From positions 1 through 16,443 of the forward strand of contig SFCY01000050.1 of the NCBI GenBank assembly GCA_004558865.1: 16,443 bases of DNA. The letters run 5' to 3'. Numbering within the stretch: the stretch's first letter is position 1; the number at the start of each line of letters is the position of its first letter. Shown here in pieces: positions 5,548-12,264 of the stretch. The notes under the pieces were generated by a model. That model saw nothing but the letters and a program-made list of their open reading frames with translations, was not told where the DNA came from and ran no database searches. Source of the stretch: Bacteroidales bacterium (GTDB lineage Bacteria; Bacteroidota; Bacteroidia; Bacteroidales; Bacteroidaceae). A program made the translations under genes and the position numbers.

Positions 5548-7383
5548 ATGGACGACCAACAGCTCACTTGCGGATGCGTTACGTTTGTCATGCTAACGTT
5601 GTTCGTGCTTTTTATAACCAATTGCAATGTTTCCTCCATCTTCCTCATTTTCGTGTTATTGGTCAGTCTGCTTCTTTTAATAGCAGCCATACAAAGAATA
5701 GTTGATCTGAAAGTTGAAAAGGAGACTCCCATGTATGAGTCGGCAACAGAGAAGAATGGGCCGGTTGCGAATGAGCAGCAACAGGACTCTCCTTCCGAAG
5801 CTGGCGTTGCGGGCAATCAACTAGCGGCAAATGCTCCCAAGGACGAGCCCATAGTGGTCAAACTCTCGTTGCTGCAATACCAAGGCATCCAGCAATCTGT
5901 CCAGTCAGGATTGGATTTCTGCAAGAAGCTGGCTGAAAACGATGGGTTGAGAGAAACGTTTTTTAGGCAGGCGGTCAATTCAAGCTCCTACCAGAGCTAT
6001 TCGCCAAACGATTTCTTTACCACCCTCCGCTTCTTCTTTGGAAATGATTTGTTTGACTGTTTCGGGCACCTCGGACACAGCATCCACTCCCGCGGCAATG
6101 CGGGGAAGAAAGCCATGATAAAATACCGCAAGCCCGAGGGACAGGCACTCTACGCGACACTTTCGACACTTATGGAAACACCTAATGATTTCAAATCATT
6201 CAGGGAGGAAATTCTGTCAATCAATCAAACCACCGACAATCCTCTTAACAGCAATATCAGGGAGACCACAGAGGCTACATTGCAAGTTTACCTTAATTCC
6301 GGAGCCTCGATTACGGCCGACGGCGTTGATGATTTCAATTTGGTATTGCTCTTGCGCTCCTTTGGTAGGGAAGAAATGATACCAGAGATACGACAGGTAT
6401 ATTTGGATTTTGCCAATGCCGTCGCACTTTCAGACAACGAGATAAGCGACGATGAGCGCGCTTGGCTTGATAATCTCAAAGAAAAGATTGTCAGCAAGGA
6501 AATCCCCCAACAACCGAAAGAAGAGGAAAGAGATTCGGAGCGGAATGCCGTGCAAGAGCATGAGCCTGTTTTCGAAGAACAACAGAAGAGTCCCATGAGG
6601 CAACTGAACGAGCTGATAGGATTAAGGCAGGTAAAGTCGGAACTGCAGTCGTTGACACGGTTTATTGAAGTCAACCAGAAGCGGAAGGAAGCGGGACTGC
6701 GGGTCGCAGCCATTTCCTATCATTGTGTTTTCGCAGGCAATCCAGGAACAGGCAAGACCACCGTCGCTCGCATCCTTGCAGGCATATACCGGCAATTGGG
6801 CATTCTGAAGAAAGGTCAGCTGATAGAAACCGACCGCTCGGGGCTTGTTGCAGAATATGTGGGTCAGACAGCCGTGAAGACCAATAAGATGATAGACAGG
6901 GCCATTGGGGGAGTCTTGTTCATCGATGAGGCCTATACGCTGGCACAAGGTGGCGAGAACGACTATGGACGTGAGGCGATAGCTACGCTGTTGAAGCGCA
7001 TGGAGGACGAGCGCGACAGGCTGGTGGTCATACTTGCCGGCTACACGAATGAAATAGAGCAGTTCATCAACAGCAATCCCGGACTGAGATCACGCTTCAA
7101 CCGGTATGTGCATTTTGATGACTACACGGAAGAAGAGCTGTTCCAAATCTTTATACTGCAAGCGCAAAAGTATGATTACCACCTCGACGATGAGGCAAAG
7201 GGCGCATTGCGTTCCCTGCTTCACGAGAAAGTGGAAAACAGGCAAAAGGATTTCGGCAATGCCCGTTACGTGCGCAATCTTTTCGAGAGTGTGATTGAGA
7301 ACCAGGCCGTAAGATTGTCATCCAACAAAGAGACCGAAAAGGAAAGTCTGGCGATAATAACCAAAGCTGACATACATGAGTAG
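5548..7383 (+). CDS. Membrane-anchored AAA+ ATPase, CbxX/CfqX family, with TerB-like region
   Basis: The 611-residue protein starts with two hydrophobic segments (about 10-24 and 29-48), predicting membrane anchoring with the bulk in the cytoplasm. A glutamine- and acid-rich linker follows (about 57-102). The helical middle (about 105-315) includes SDNEISDDERAWLDNL (295-310), which resembles the acidic motif of TerB-like domains. The C-terminal half is an AAA+ ATPase: GLRQVKSEL entry motif (358-366), Walker A GNPGTGKT (397-404), Walker B VLFIDEA (456-462), sensor-1 asparagine in GYTNE (498-502) and the NPGLRSRF arginine-finger motif (510-517). This AAA clade includes CbbX, SpoVK and EccA, which remodel protein partners. 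Its stop overlaps the next gene, so the two probably act together. The biological role is unknown; stress or phage defence is inference. Confidence 0.88.
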   Translation: MDDQQLTCGCVTFVMLTLFVLFITNCNVSSIFLIFVLLVSLLLLIAAIQRIVDLKVEKETPMYESATEKNGPVANEQQQDSPSEAGVAGNQLAANAPKDEPIVVKLSLLQYQGIQQSVQSGLDFCKKLAENDGLRETFFRQAVNSSSYQSYSPNDFFTTLRFFFGNDLFDCFGHLGHSIHSRGNAGKKAMIKYRKPEGQALYATLSTLMETPNDFKSFREEILSINQTTDNPLNSNIRETTEATLQVYLNSGASITADGVDDFNLVLLLRSFGREEMIPEIRQVYLDFANAVALSDNEISDDERAWLDNLKEKIVSKEIPQQPKEEERDSERNAVQEHEPVFEEQQKSPMRQLNELIGLRQVKSELQSLTRFIEVNQKRKEAGLRVAAISYHCVFAGNPGTGKTTVARILAGIYRQLGILKKGQLIETDRSGLVAEYVGQTAVKTNKMIDRAIGGVLFIDEAYTLAQGGENDYGREAIATLLKRMEDERDRLVVILAGYTNEIEQFINSNPGLRSRFNRYVHFDDYTEEELFQIFILQAQKYDYHLDDEAKGALRSLLHEKVENRQKDFGNARYVRNLFESVIENQAVRLSSNKETEKESLAIITKADIHE

Positions 7384-8230
7384 AAAAAACGACATAAGGT
7401 ATGCGATAATGAGGGAGACTGACGTGAGGCGAAGAATCTTTCTTGAGAATTACCTTGTATGCTGTGATCAGATGGCTTACAATTCTGATTTATGGAGCGC
7501 CTGGTTTCAACCTGATGCAAAACTCTCATGGATGAAGCCGGATACAGTGAGGGAAGACATAGAACGTACGACGCGTTTCCTGGACAATCATAACCAACGT
7601 CTCGACAATTTTGTCTCGCCACATCAGGCAACAGCATACAGGCACCTGACGTATTGGGTTGACCACAACACAGACACTTGGGCTTTCCTTGAGAAAACAT
7701 GCTCAAAAAAACTCGCAGGAGGCAATATCATAGAGAGCAATTATGATTACAGCCTGATAGGCGCTGGAATGCGGGGATTTTGCAACGTCGTATCCAACGT
7801 GACCAAGAAAGCTGTCCATATACCCCGTCATGGTCAGGACTGCTTACTGTATGCCGGATTTGTTGTAAAGCCATCAGCCGACATTATAGATTTCAAGCTT
7901 ATACCTTATGAAGATGTAACGGTCAAGATTAAGGCTGAGAAGAAGCCCACTTACCATGATGATATTGATGAGGTAAAGTTGTCGGAGTACACTTACGACG
8001 TAAGGGAGGGTTACAGATTGCCTGGCAACGTTGAAGTGGGGTATTACAGGCAGTCGCATCTTGAGACTCTCTATACAATTGAGATGCCTGAATTGGAAGT
8101 TACGATGTATACTTTTCAGAAGAAGAAAGCATCCCAATTAGCCCTTTTTTTGAAAGATTTGGGAGCCAAAGTCCATACGCCATTTTCAAATAAGGAAACG
8201 GTCATATTCCTTAATGACGAGAATCTGTAA
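7376..8230 (+). CDS. Uncharacterised 284-residue protein, partner of the AAA+ ATPase
   Basis: The ATG at 7376 overlaps the AAA+ stop by 8 nt, indicating translational coupling and a joint function. The protein has no signal peptide, membrane segment, nucleotide-binding motif or catalytic signature that I recognise. The N-terminal third is helical and charged with many aromatic residues (WSAWF, YRHLTYW), and from about residue 125 it looks rich in beta strands with alternating hydrophobic and charged residues. The C-terminus has a short helix QLALFLKDLG followed by a likely strand. It could be a substrate, adaptor or effector controlled by the ATPase. Base composition is AT-richer than in the housekeeping genes, consistent with acquisition by transfer. 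Confidence 0.75.
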   Translation: MSRKNDIRYAIMRETDVRRRIFLENYLVCCDQMAYNSDLWSAWFQPDAKLSWMKPDTVREDIERTTRFLDNHNQRLDNFVSPHQATAYRHLTYWVDHNTDTWAFLEKTCSKKLAGGNIIESNYDYSLIGAGMRGFCNVVSNVTKKAVHIPRHGQDCLLYAGFVVKPSADIIDFKLIPYEDVTVKIKAEKKPTYHDDIDEVKLSEYTYDVREGYRLPGNVEVGYYRQSHLETLYTIEMPELEVTMYTFQKKKASQLALFLKDLGAKVHTPFSNKETVIFLNDENL

Positions 8231-8258
8231 AGGCTATCCATGTATCTTACACAATATA

Positions 8259-8291
8259 GGCCGGTTCTAAACCTAATTTTTAGAACCGGCC
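8259..8291. repeat. Palindrome of the same repeat family (copy C, short form)
   Basis: A perfect 13-bp inverted repeat, ggccggttctaaa (8259-8271) and tttagaaccggcc (8279-8291), encloses a 7-nt loop. The 23-base segment 8265-8287 is the exact reverse complement of 5265-5287 in copy B, and the right end closes with ccttaa (8290-8295) as in copies A and B. It lies 28 nt after the stop of the orphan gene and abuts the methyltransferase remnant. It could act as a transcript end for the operon, although no U tract follows. Confidence 0.75.
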
Positions 8292-8398
8292 TTAACAGCA
8301 TCAGCATCTATGTCATTAGCCCACACTATTTCGTTCCCCGCCTGGTGCAAGCCAAGGTCTAATCCGCCGGCACCCGAAAAAAGACTAATTATTTTCAT
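8291..8398 (-). pseudogene. Truncated 5-cytosine DNA methyltransferase, N-terminal 36 codons
   Basis: On the minus strand, ATG at 8398 opens a frame that reads MKIISLFSGAGGLDLGLHQA then GNEIVWANDIDADAV. This is the start of a C5-methyltransferase: motif I (F-S-G-A-G-G, the AdoMet-binding loop, residues 7-12) and motif II region (AND-ID, 27-31). The homology ends at residue 35-36, exactly where the palindrome 8259-8291 begins, and the frame stops at 8273-8275 inside the palindrome. Motif IV (the PC catalytic loop), the target-recognition region and later motifs are absent. A complete enzyme would be ten times longer, so this is a remnant. It suggests the site once held a restriction-modification or orphan methylase gene. 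Confidence 0.85.
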
Positions 8399-8417
8399 GT
8401 TGTATATGTTTTGTTTA

Positions 8418-8425
8418 CAAAGCTA
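8418..8425 (-). promoter_or_regulatory. -7 box of the methyltransferase remnant
   Basis: On the minus strand the sequence reads tagctttg, a perfect TAnnTTTG, 19 nt before the remnant's ATG. The promoter therefore appears intact although the gene is cut. It diverges from the trigger factor promoter about 110 bp away. Confidence 0.55.
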
Positions 8426-8532
8426 CTAAATAATTCTGAAGACGCAATGTCGCGGTACTTCCAAACCGCGCCCTTGTTAGTTAAAAAAATAAATTTTTCC
8501 TATTTATGTTAGGTGAAACGGCCAAAAAACCG

Positions 8533-8540
8533 TAACTTTG
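8533..8540 (+). promoter_or_regulatory. -7 box for trigger factor
   Basis: The sequence taactttg is a perfect TAnnTTTG. Transcription would start near 8547, leaving a leader of about 83 nt that ends in an aagga stretch right before the ATG. A 6-bp hairpin, cgcggt (8450-8455) with accgcg (8464-8469), lies upstream of the promoter with no evident role. Confidence 0.65.
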
Positions 8541-8629
8541 CACTTCGTTCATAATCAGTGGCTAATAGGCTGCAAGGCCGACGTAAGACTGAAAATCAAT
8601 AACAAATAACAGATAAACAATAATAAGGA

Positions 8630-10018
8630 ATGAAAGTATCATTTGAAAACCCTGACAAAGTCAACGGCCTGTTGACGATTACCGTCGAAGAAGAGGACTT
8701 CAAAAATGATGTGGAGAAGAAACTCAAGGACTACCGCAAGCGCGCCAACATCAACGGCTTCCGCCCCGGATGCGCGCCTATGGGTATCATCAAGAAACAG
8801 TTTGGACTCTCTGCCAAGATGGATGCCGTGGACTCGTTGGTGAGCGACACTCTCAACAAGTATATCCAAGACAACAAGATAGACATGCTGGGCCGCCCCC
8901 TGCCATCCGAGAAGCAGCAGCCTGTGGAAATTGAGAAGGAGGCTCCCTATACTTTCATGTTCGACATCGCCGTGGCCCCTGAGTTCGACATCCAGCTCGA
9001 CGACAAGGACACGGTGGACTACTATGACATCCAAGTGGACGACGCGCTCATCGACCGCCAGGTGGCTGCCTTCCAGCGCTCCAATGGCCACCGCGACAAT
9101 ACGGTGAAGGAATACGACCCCACCACCAACGACATTCTCAAGGGCGACCTGCGCGAGCTCACCGAGAACGGCATCGTGGAGAGCGGCGTCACGCTCATGC
9201 CCCAATATATTAAGGTGGACGACCAGAAGAAACTATTCGAAGGCTCCAAGCTCGGCGACGTGATCACCTTCAATCCCCGCAAGGCTTATCCCGACAACGA
9301 CGCTGAGGTGAAAAGCCTCCTCCGCCTTGGCGACGAGGGCGACCCCAATGCCCACACGGGCGACTTCACGTTCCAGATCACGGAAATCACGCGCTTCGTC
9401 CCCGCTGAGGTCAACCAGGAACTCTTCGACAATATATACGGCAAGGACGAGGTGAAGAGCGAGGAGGAGTTCCGCGCCAAGATCAAGGAGGGCCTCTCAC
9501 AGCAGCTCCGGGGCGACGAGGAATTCCAGTTCGTCGTCGACCTCCGCGCGTATGCCGAGAACAAGGTGGGCGAGCTCACCTTCCCCGATGCCCTGCTCAA
9601 GCGCCTCCTCGTGGAGAACGTCAAGGCCGACAAGGACAACAAGGAGAATCCCGAGGACATTGTCAACCGCAGCTACGAGGGAAGCTTGAAGGCTTTGCGC
9701 TGGGACCTCATCCGCAACAAGATTGCCCTCGCCAACAAGGTGACGGTCAAGGATGAGGACGTGAGGGCCATCGCCATCGACACCGCGCGCGCCCAGTTTG
9801 CCCAGTATGGCATGACCAACCTGCCCGACGAGTATCTGCAGAAGTATCTCAACGACATGATGAAGCGCCGCGACTTCGTGGAGGCTTGCGCCAACCGCGC
9901 CCTCGACATGAAGCTCGCCGCCAAGTTGAAGACCGTGGTGACCCTCAACCACAAGGAGGTGAGCCTCGACGACTTCAACAAGATGGTGGAGGAGAAAAAC
10001 AATCAGGCCCAGGCTTGA
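8630..10018 (+). CDS. tig: Trigger factor
   Basis: Trigger factor is the ribosome-associated chaperone that meets nascent chains at the exit tunnel. The 462-residue protein has the family length. The N-terminal ribosome-binding domain carries GFRPGCAP (43-50), equivalent to the G-F-R-x-G-x-x-P loop that contacts ribosomal protein uL23. The middle (about 150-250) corresponds to the FKBP-like PPIase domain but is divergent, as is usual in Bacteroidota. The C-terminal helical region (about 260-450) is rich in charged residues and forms the chaperone arms. The start is supported by MKVSFENPDKVNGLLTITVE matching family starts. Next to clpP and clpX it forms the widespread tig-clpP-clpX order. Confidence 0.95.
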   Translation: MKVSFENPDKVNGLLTITVEEEDFKNDVEKKLKDYRKRANINGFRPGCAPMGIIKKQFGLSAKMDAVDSLVSDTLNKYIQDNKIDMLGRPLPSEKQQPVEIEKEAPYTFMFDIAVAPEFDIQLDDKDTVDYYDIQVDDALIDRQVAAFQRSNGHRDNTVKEYDPTTNDILKGDLRELTENGIVESGVTLMPQYIKVDDQKKLFEGSKLGDVITFNPRKAYPDNDAEVKSLLRLGDEGDPNAHTGDFTFQITEITRFVPAEVNQELFDNIYGKDEVKSEEEFRAKIKEGLSQQLRGDEEFQFVVDLRAYAENKVGELTFPDALLKRLLVENVKADKDNKENPEDIVNRSYEGSLKALRWDLIRNKIALANKVTVKDEDVRAIAIDTARAQFAQYGMTNLPDEYLQKYLNDMMKRRDFVEACANRALDMKLAAKLKTVVTLNHKEVSLDDFNKMVEEKNNQAQA

Positions 10019-10022
10019 TCCC

Positions 10023-10070
10023 CCGCTTGCCGATGCGACCGCGGGCAAGCGGCCTCCCTGCCGGCAAGCG
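10023..10070 (+). terminator. Hairpin after tig with two competing pairings
   Basis: The arm ccgcttgcc (10023-10031) pairs perfectly with ggcaagcgg (10044-10052). Its shifted version cgcttgccg (10024-10032) also pairs perfectly with cggcaagcg (10062-10070). The two pairings exclude each other. Six T occur at 10084-10089, after the longer form. This is likely part of the tig transcript end; a switch is possible but unproven. Confidence 0.45.
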
Positions 10071-10110
10071 AGTACGGCAAAGATTTTTTGAAAAATTCTT
10101 CTTAGAGATA

Positions 10111-10181
10111 AGAGGTTGTCGACTTTTTTTGCTATCTTTGTGTTCCGAAGATAGAAAAGAAGTGGACAACCTCTATTTTTT
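10111..10181 (+). terminator. Long hairpin plus T run between tig and clpP
   Basis: The outer stem agaggttgtc (10111-10120) pairs with gacaacctct (10165-10174). The pairing continues inward with one mismatch, one G-U pair and one bulged base through ctatctt (10132-10138) and aagatag (10148-10154). The loop is 9 nt. Six T follow at 10176-10181. The architecture is that of an intrinsic terminator for tig. It also contains the probable clpP -7 box in its upper stem and loop. Confidence 0.6.
10133..10140 (+). promoter_or_regulatory. -7 box for clpP inside the hairpin
   Basis: The sequence tatctttg is a perfect TAnnTTTG lying at the tip of the 10111-10174 inverted repeat. Transcription would start near 10147, so the new transcript would contain only the right arm of the hairpin and a leader of about 85 nt. 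That leader has its own small hairpin, tgggga (10187-10192) with tcccca (10203-10208), and an agaaagga purine stretch before the ATG. Confidence 0.55.
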
Positions 10182-10231
10182 ATCCGTGGGGAAGGCATGA
10201 AATCCCCATTTTAAAAGAAAGGAACAAATTA

Positions 10232-10900
10232 ATGAATAATGATTTTAGAAGATTCGCCACTCAGCATTTAGGCATGAATGGGCTGGCACTCGACGACGTG
10301 GTCAAGGCGCAGGGACAGTATCTCAACCCTTACATCCTTGAGGAGCGGCAGCTCAACGTCACCCAGATGGATGTCTTCTCCCGCCTGATGATGGACCGCA
10401 TCATCTTCCTCGGCACGGAGATCGACGATTATACCGCCAACACGCTCCAGGCGCAGTTGCTTTATCTCGACTCCGCCGACCCGGGCAAGGACATCTCCAT
10501 CTACATCAACTCGCCGGGCGGAAGCGTCACCGCTGGACTGGGCATCTACGACACCATGCAGTTCATCTCTTCCGACGTGGACACCATCTGCACCGGCATG
10601 GCCGCCTCCATGGCCGCCGTGCTGCTCGTGGCCGGACAGGAGGGCAAGCGCTCGGCCCTGCCCCACAGCCGGGTGATGATCCACCAGCCGTTGGGCGGCG
10701 TGCAGGGACAAGCCTCCGACATCGAGATCGAGGCCCGCGAGATTCAGAAGTTCAAGAAAGAGCTCTACACCATCATCTCCAACCACAGCCACCAGCCCTA
10801 CGAGAAGGTGTGGAAGGACTCCGACCGTAACTACTGGATGACGGCCGAGGAGGCCAAGGAGTATGGCATGATTGACAGCGTATTAACAAGGAAGAAGTAA
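10232..10900 (+). CDS. clpP: ATP-dependent Clp protease proteolytic subunit
   Basis: ClpP is the self-compartmentalised serine protease that degrades substrates unfolded by ClpX. The 222-residue protein shows the catalytic serine in GMAASMA (Ser126), histidine in MIHQP (His151) and aspartate in KDSDRNYW (Asp198). The oxyanion-side motif SPGGSV is at 94-99. It is about 15-20 residues longer at the N-terminus than typical processed ClpP, in line with a propeptide or the longer Bacteroidota form. The stop at 10898-10900 is followed immediately by the clpX ATG, so the two subunits should be made together. Confidence 0.97.
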   Translation: MNNDFRRFATQHLGMNGLALDDVVKAQGQYLNPYILEERQLNVTQMDVFSRLMMDRIIFLGTEIDDYTANTLQAQLLYLDSADPGKDISIYINSPGGSVTAGLGIYDTMQFISSDVDTICTGMAASMAAVLLVAGQEGKRSALPHSRVMIHQPLGGVQGQASDIEIEAREIQKFKKELYTIISNHSHQPYEKVWKDSDRNYWMTAEEAKEYGMIDSVLTRKK

Positions 10901-12163
10901 ATGCCCACACAAAATAAGAAGGTATGTTCGTTTTGCGGCCGCACCGAGCGTGAGGTGGGGCTGCTGATTACGGGGTTGAATGGCTACATCTGCGAGGACT
11001 GCGCCCGCCAGGCCTACGCCATCTGCAAGTCTACGGGCGTCTACGGCGACGAGCCCGACCCGCTGGAGCAGCCCAAGCCCAAGGCCGCCAAGCCCAAGCT
11101 GAAGAAGATTCCCAAGCCAAAGGAAATCAAGGACTATCTCGACCAGTATGTCATCGGGCAAGATGAGGCCAAGCGCTTCCTCTCCGTTGCCGTCTACAAC
11201 CACTACAAGCGCCTCTCGCAGCCCAAGGACAACGACGGCGTGGAGATAGAGAAGAGCAACATCATCATGGTGGGCTCCACAGGCACGGGCAAGACCCTGC
11301 TGGCGCGTACCATCGCCAAGCTGCTCGACGTGCCGTTCACCATCGTCGACGCCACGGTGTTCACCGAGGCCGGATATGTGGGCGAGGACGTGGAGTCGAT
11401 CCTCTCGCGCCTGCTCCAGGTGGCCAACTACGACTTGGCCGCCGCCGAGCGGGGCATCGTCTTCATCGACGAGATCGACAAGATAGCCCGCAAGAGCGAC
11501 AACCCCAGCATCACGCGCGACGTGAGCGGAGAGGGCGTGCAGCAGAGCCTGCTCAAGCTGCTTGAGGGCACCATCGTCAACGTGCCGCCAAAGGGAGGGC
11601 GCAAGCATCCCGACCAAGACTACATCCACGTAGACACCCGCAACATCCTCTTCATCTGCGGAGGAGCATTCGACGGAATAGAGAGCCGCATCGCCCAGCG
11701 CATGAACGCCCACACCGTGGGCTACAACTCGGTGCAGAACGTGGCGCGCATCGACAAGAACGACATGATGAAGTATGTCACTCCGCAAGACCTCAAGTCG
11801 TTTGGCCTCATTCCCGAGATCATCGGCCGACTGCCCGTGCTCACCTATCTGAACCCGCTCGACCGCGACGCGCTCCACCGCATCCTGACGGAGCCCAAGA
11901 ACTCCATCGTGAAGCAGTATGTGAAGCTCTTCAAGATGGATGGCATCGAGCTGACTTTCGACGAGGACGCGCTCGACTTCATCGTCGACAAGGCCGTGGA
12001 GTACAAGCTTGGCGCCCGTGGGCTGCGGTCCATCGTGGAGACGGTGATGATGGACGCCATGTTCGAGGTGCCCTCGAGCCGCAAGAAGACATTCGTTGTC
12101 ACGAAGGACTACGCCCAGACCCAGCTGGCCAAGAGCCGGCTGGACCAGGGCAAGTCGGCGTGA
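10901..12163 (+). CDS. clpX: ATP-dependent Clp protease ATP-binding subunit ClpX
   Basis: ClpX unfolds tagged proteins and threads them into ClpP. The 420-residue product begins with the C4 zinc-binding domain (Cys9, Cys12, Cys31, Cys34) that dimerises and recruits adaptors. The AAA+ core has Walker A GSTGTGKT (125-132), the GYVGED pore loop (158-163), Walker B VFIDEID (187-193), the RKH pore loop (234-236), arginine finger in GRLP (Arg310) and sensor-2 GARGLRS (371-377). The ClpP-docking loop, usually I/L-G-F, reads V-G-Y (273-275). Translation starts directly after the clpP stop with no gap, the tightest coupling in the window. Confidence 0.97.
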   Translation: MPTQNKKVCSFCGRTEREVGLLITGLNGYICEDCARQAYAICKSTGVYGDEPDPLEQPKPKAAKPKLKKIPKPKEIKDYLDQYVIGQDEAKRFLSVAVYNHYKRLSQPKDNDGVEIEKSNIIMVGSTGTGKTLLARTIAKLLDVPFTIVDATVFTEAGYVGEDVESILSRLLQVANYDLAAAERGIVFIDEIDKIARKSDNPSITRDVSGEGVQQSLLKLLEGTIVNVPPKGGRKHPDQDYIHVDTRNILFICGGAFDGIESRIAQRMNAHTVGYNSVQNVARIDKNDMMKYVTPQDLKSFGLIPEIIGRLPVLTYLNPLDRDALHRILTEPKNSIVKQYVKLFKMDGIELTFDEDALDFIVDKAVEYKLGARGLRSIVETVMMDAMFEVPSSRKKTFVVTKDYAQTQLAKSRLDQGKSA

Positions 12164-12174
12164 GGAGGCTTCCG

Positions 12175-12221
12175 GGCCAGTGGGCCGCCCTGTCCCAGCG
12201 CGGGGCGGCGGCCCACGGGCC
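12175..12221 (+). terminator. GC-rich hairpin after clpPX
   Basis: A perfect 10-bp stem, gtgggccgcc (12180-12189) with ggcggcccac (12207-12216), is extended beyond one mismatch by ggcc (12175-12178) and ggcc (12218-12221). A pyrimidine-rich tail follows, with five T at 12236-12240. It fits an intrinsic terminator for clpX. A near-match to the -7 box, tacc followed by five T and G (12232-12241), may start recQ transcription. Confidence 0.6.
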
Positions 12222-12264
12222 TTCCTCAATTTACCTTTTTGTCCTAAACAAATAAGAATCTAAC

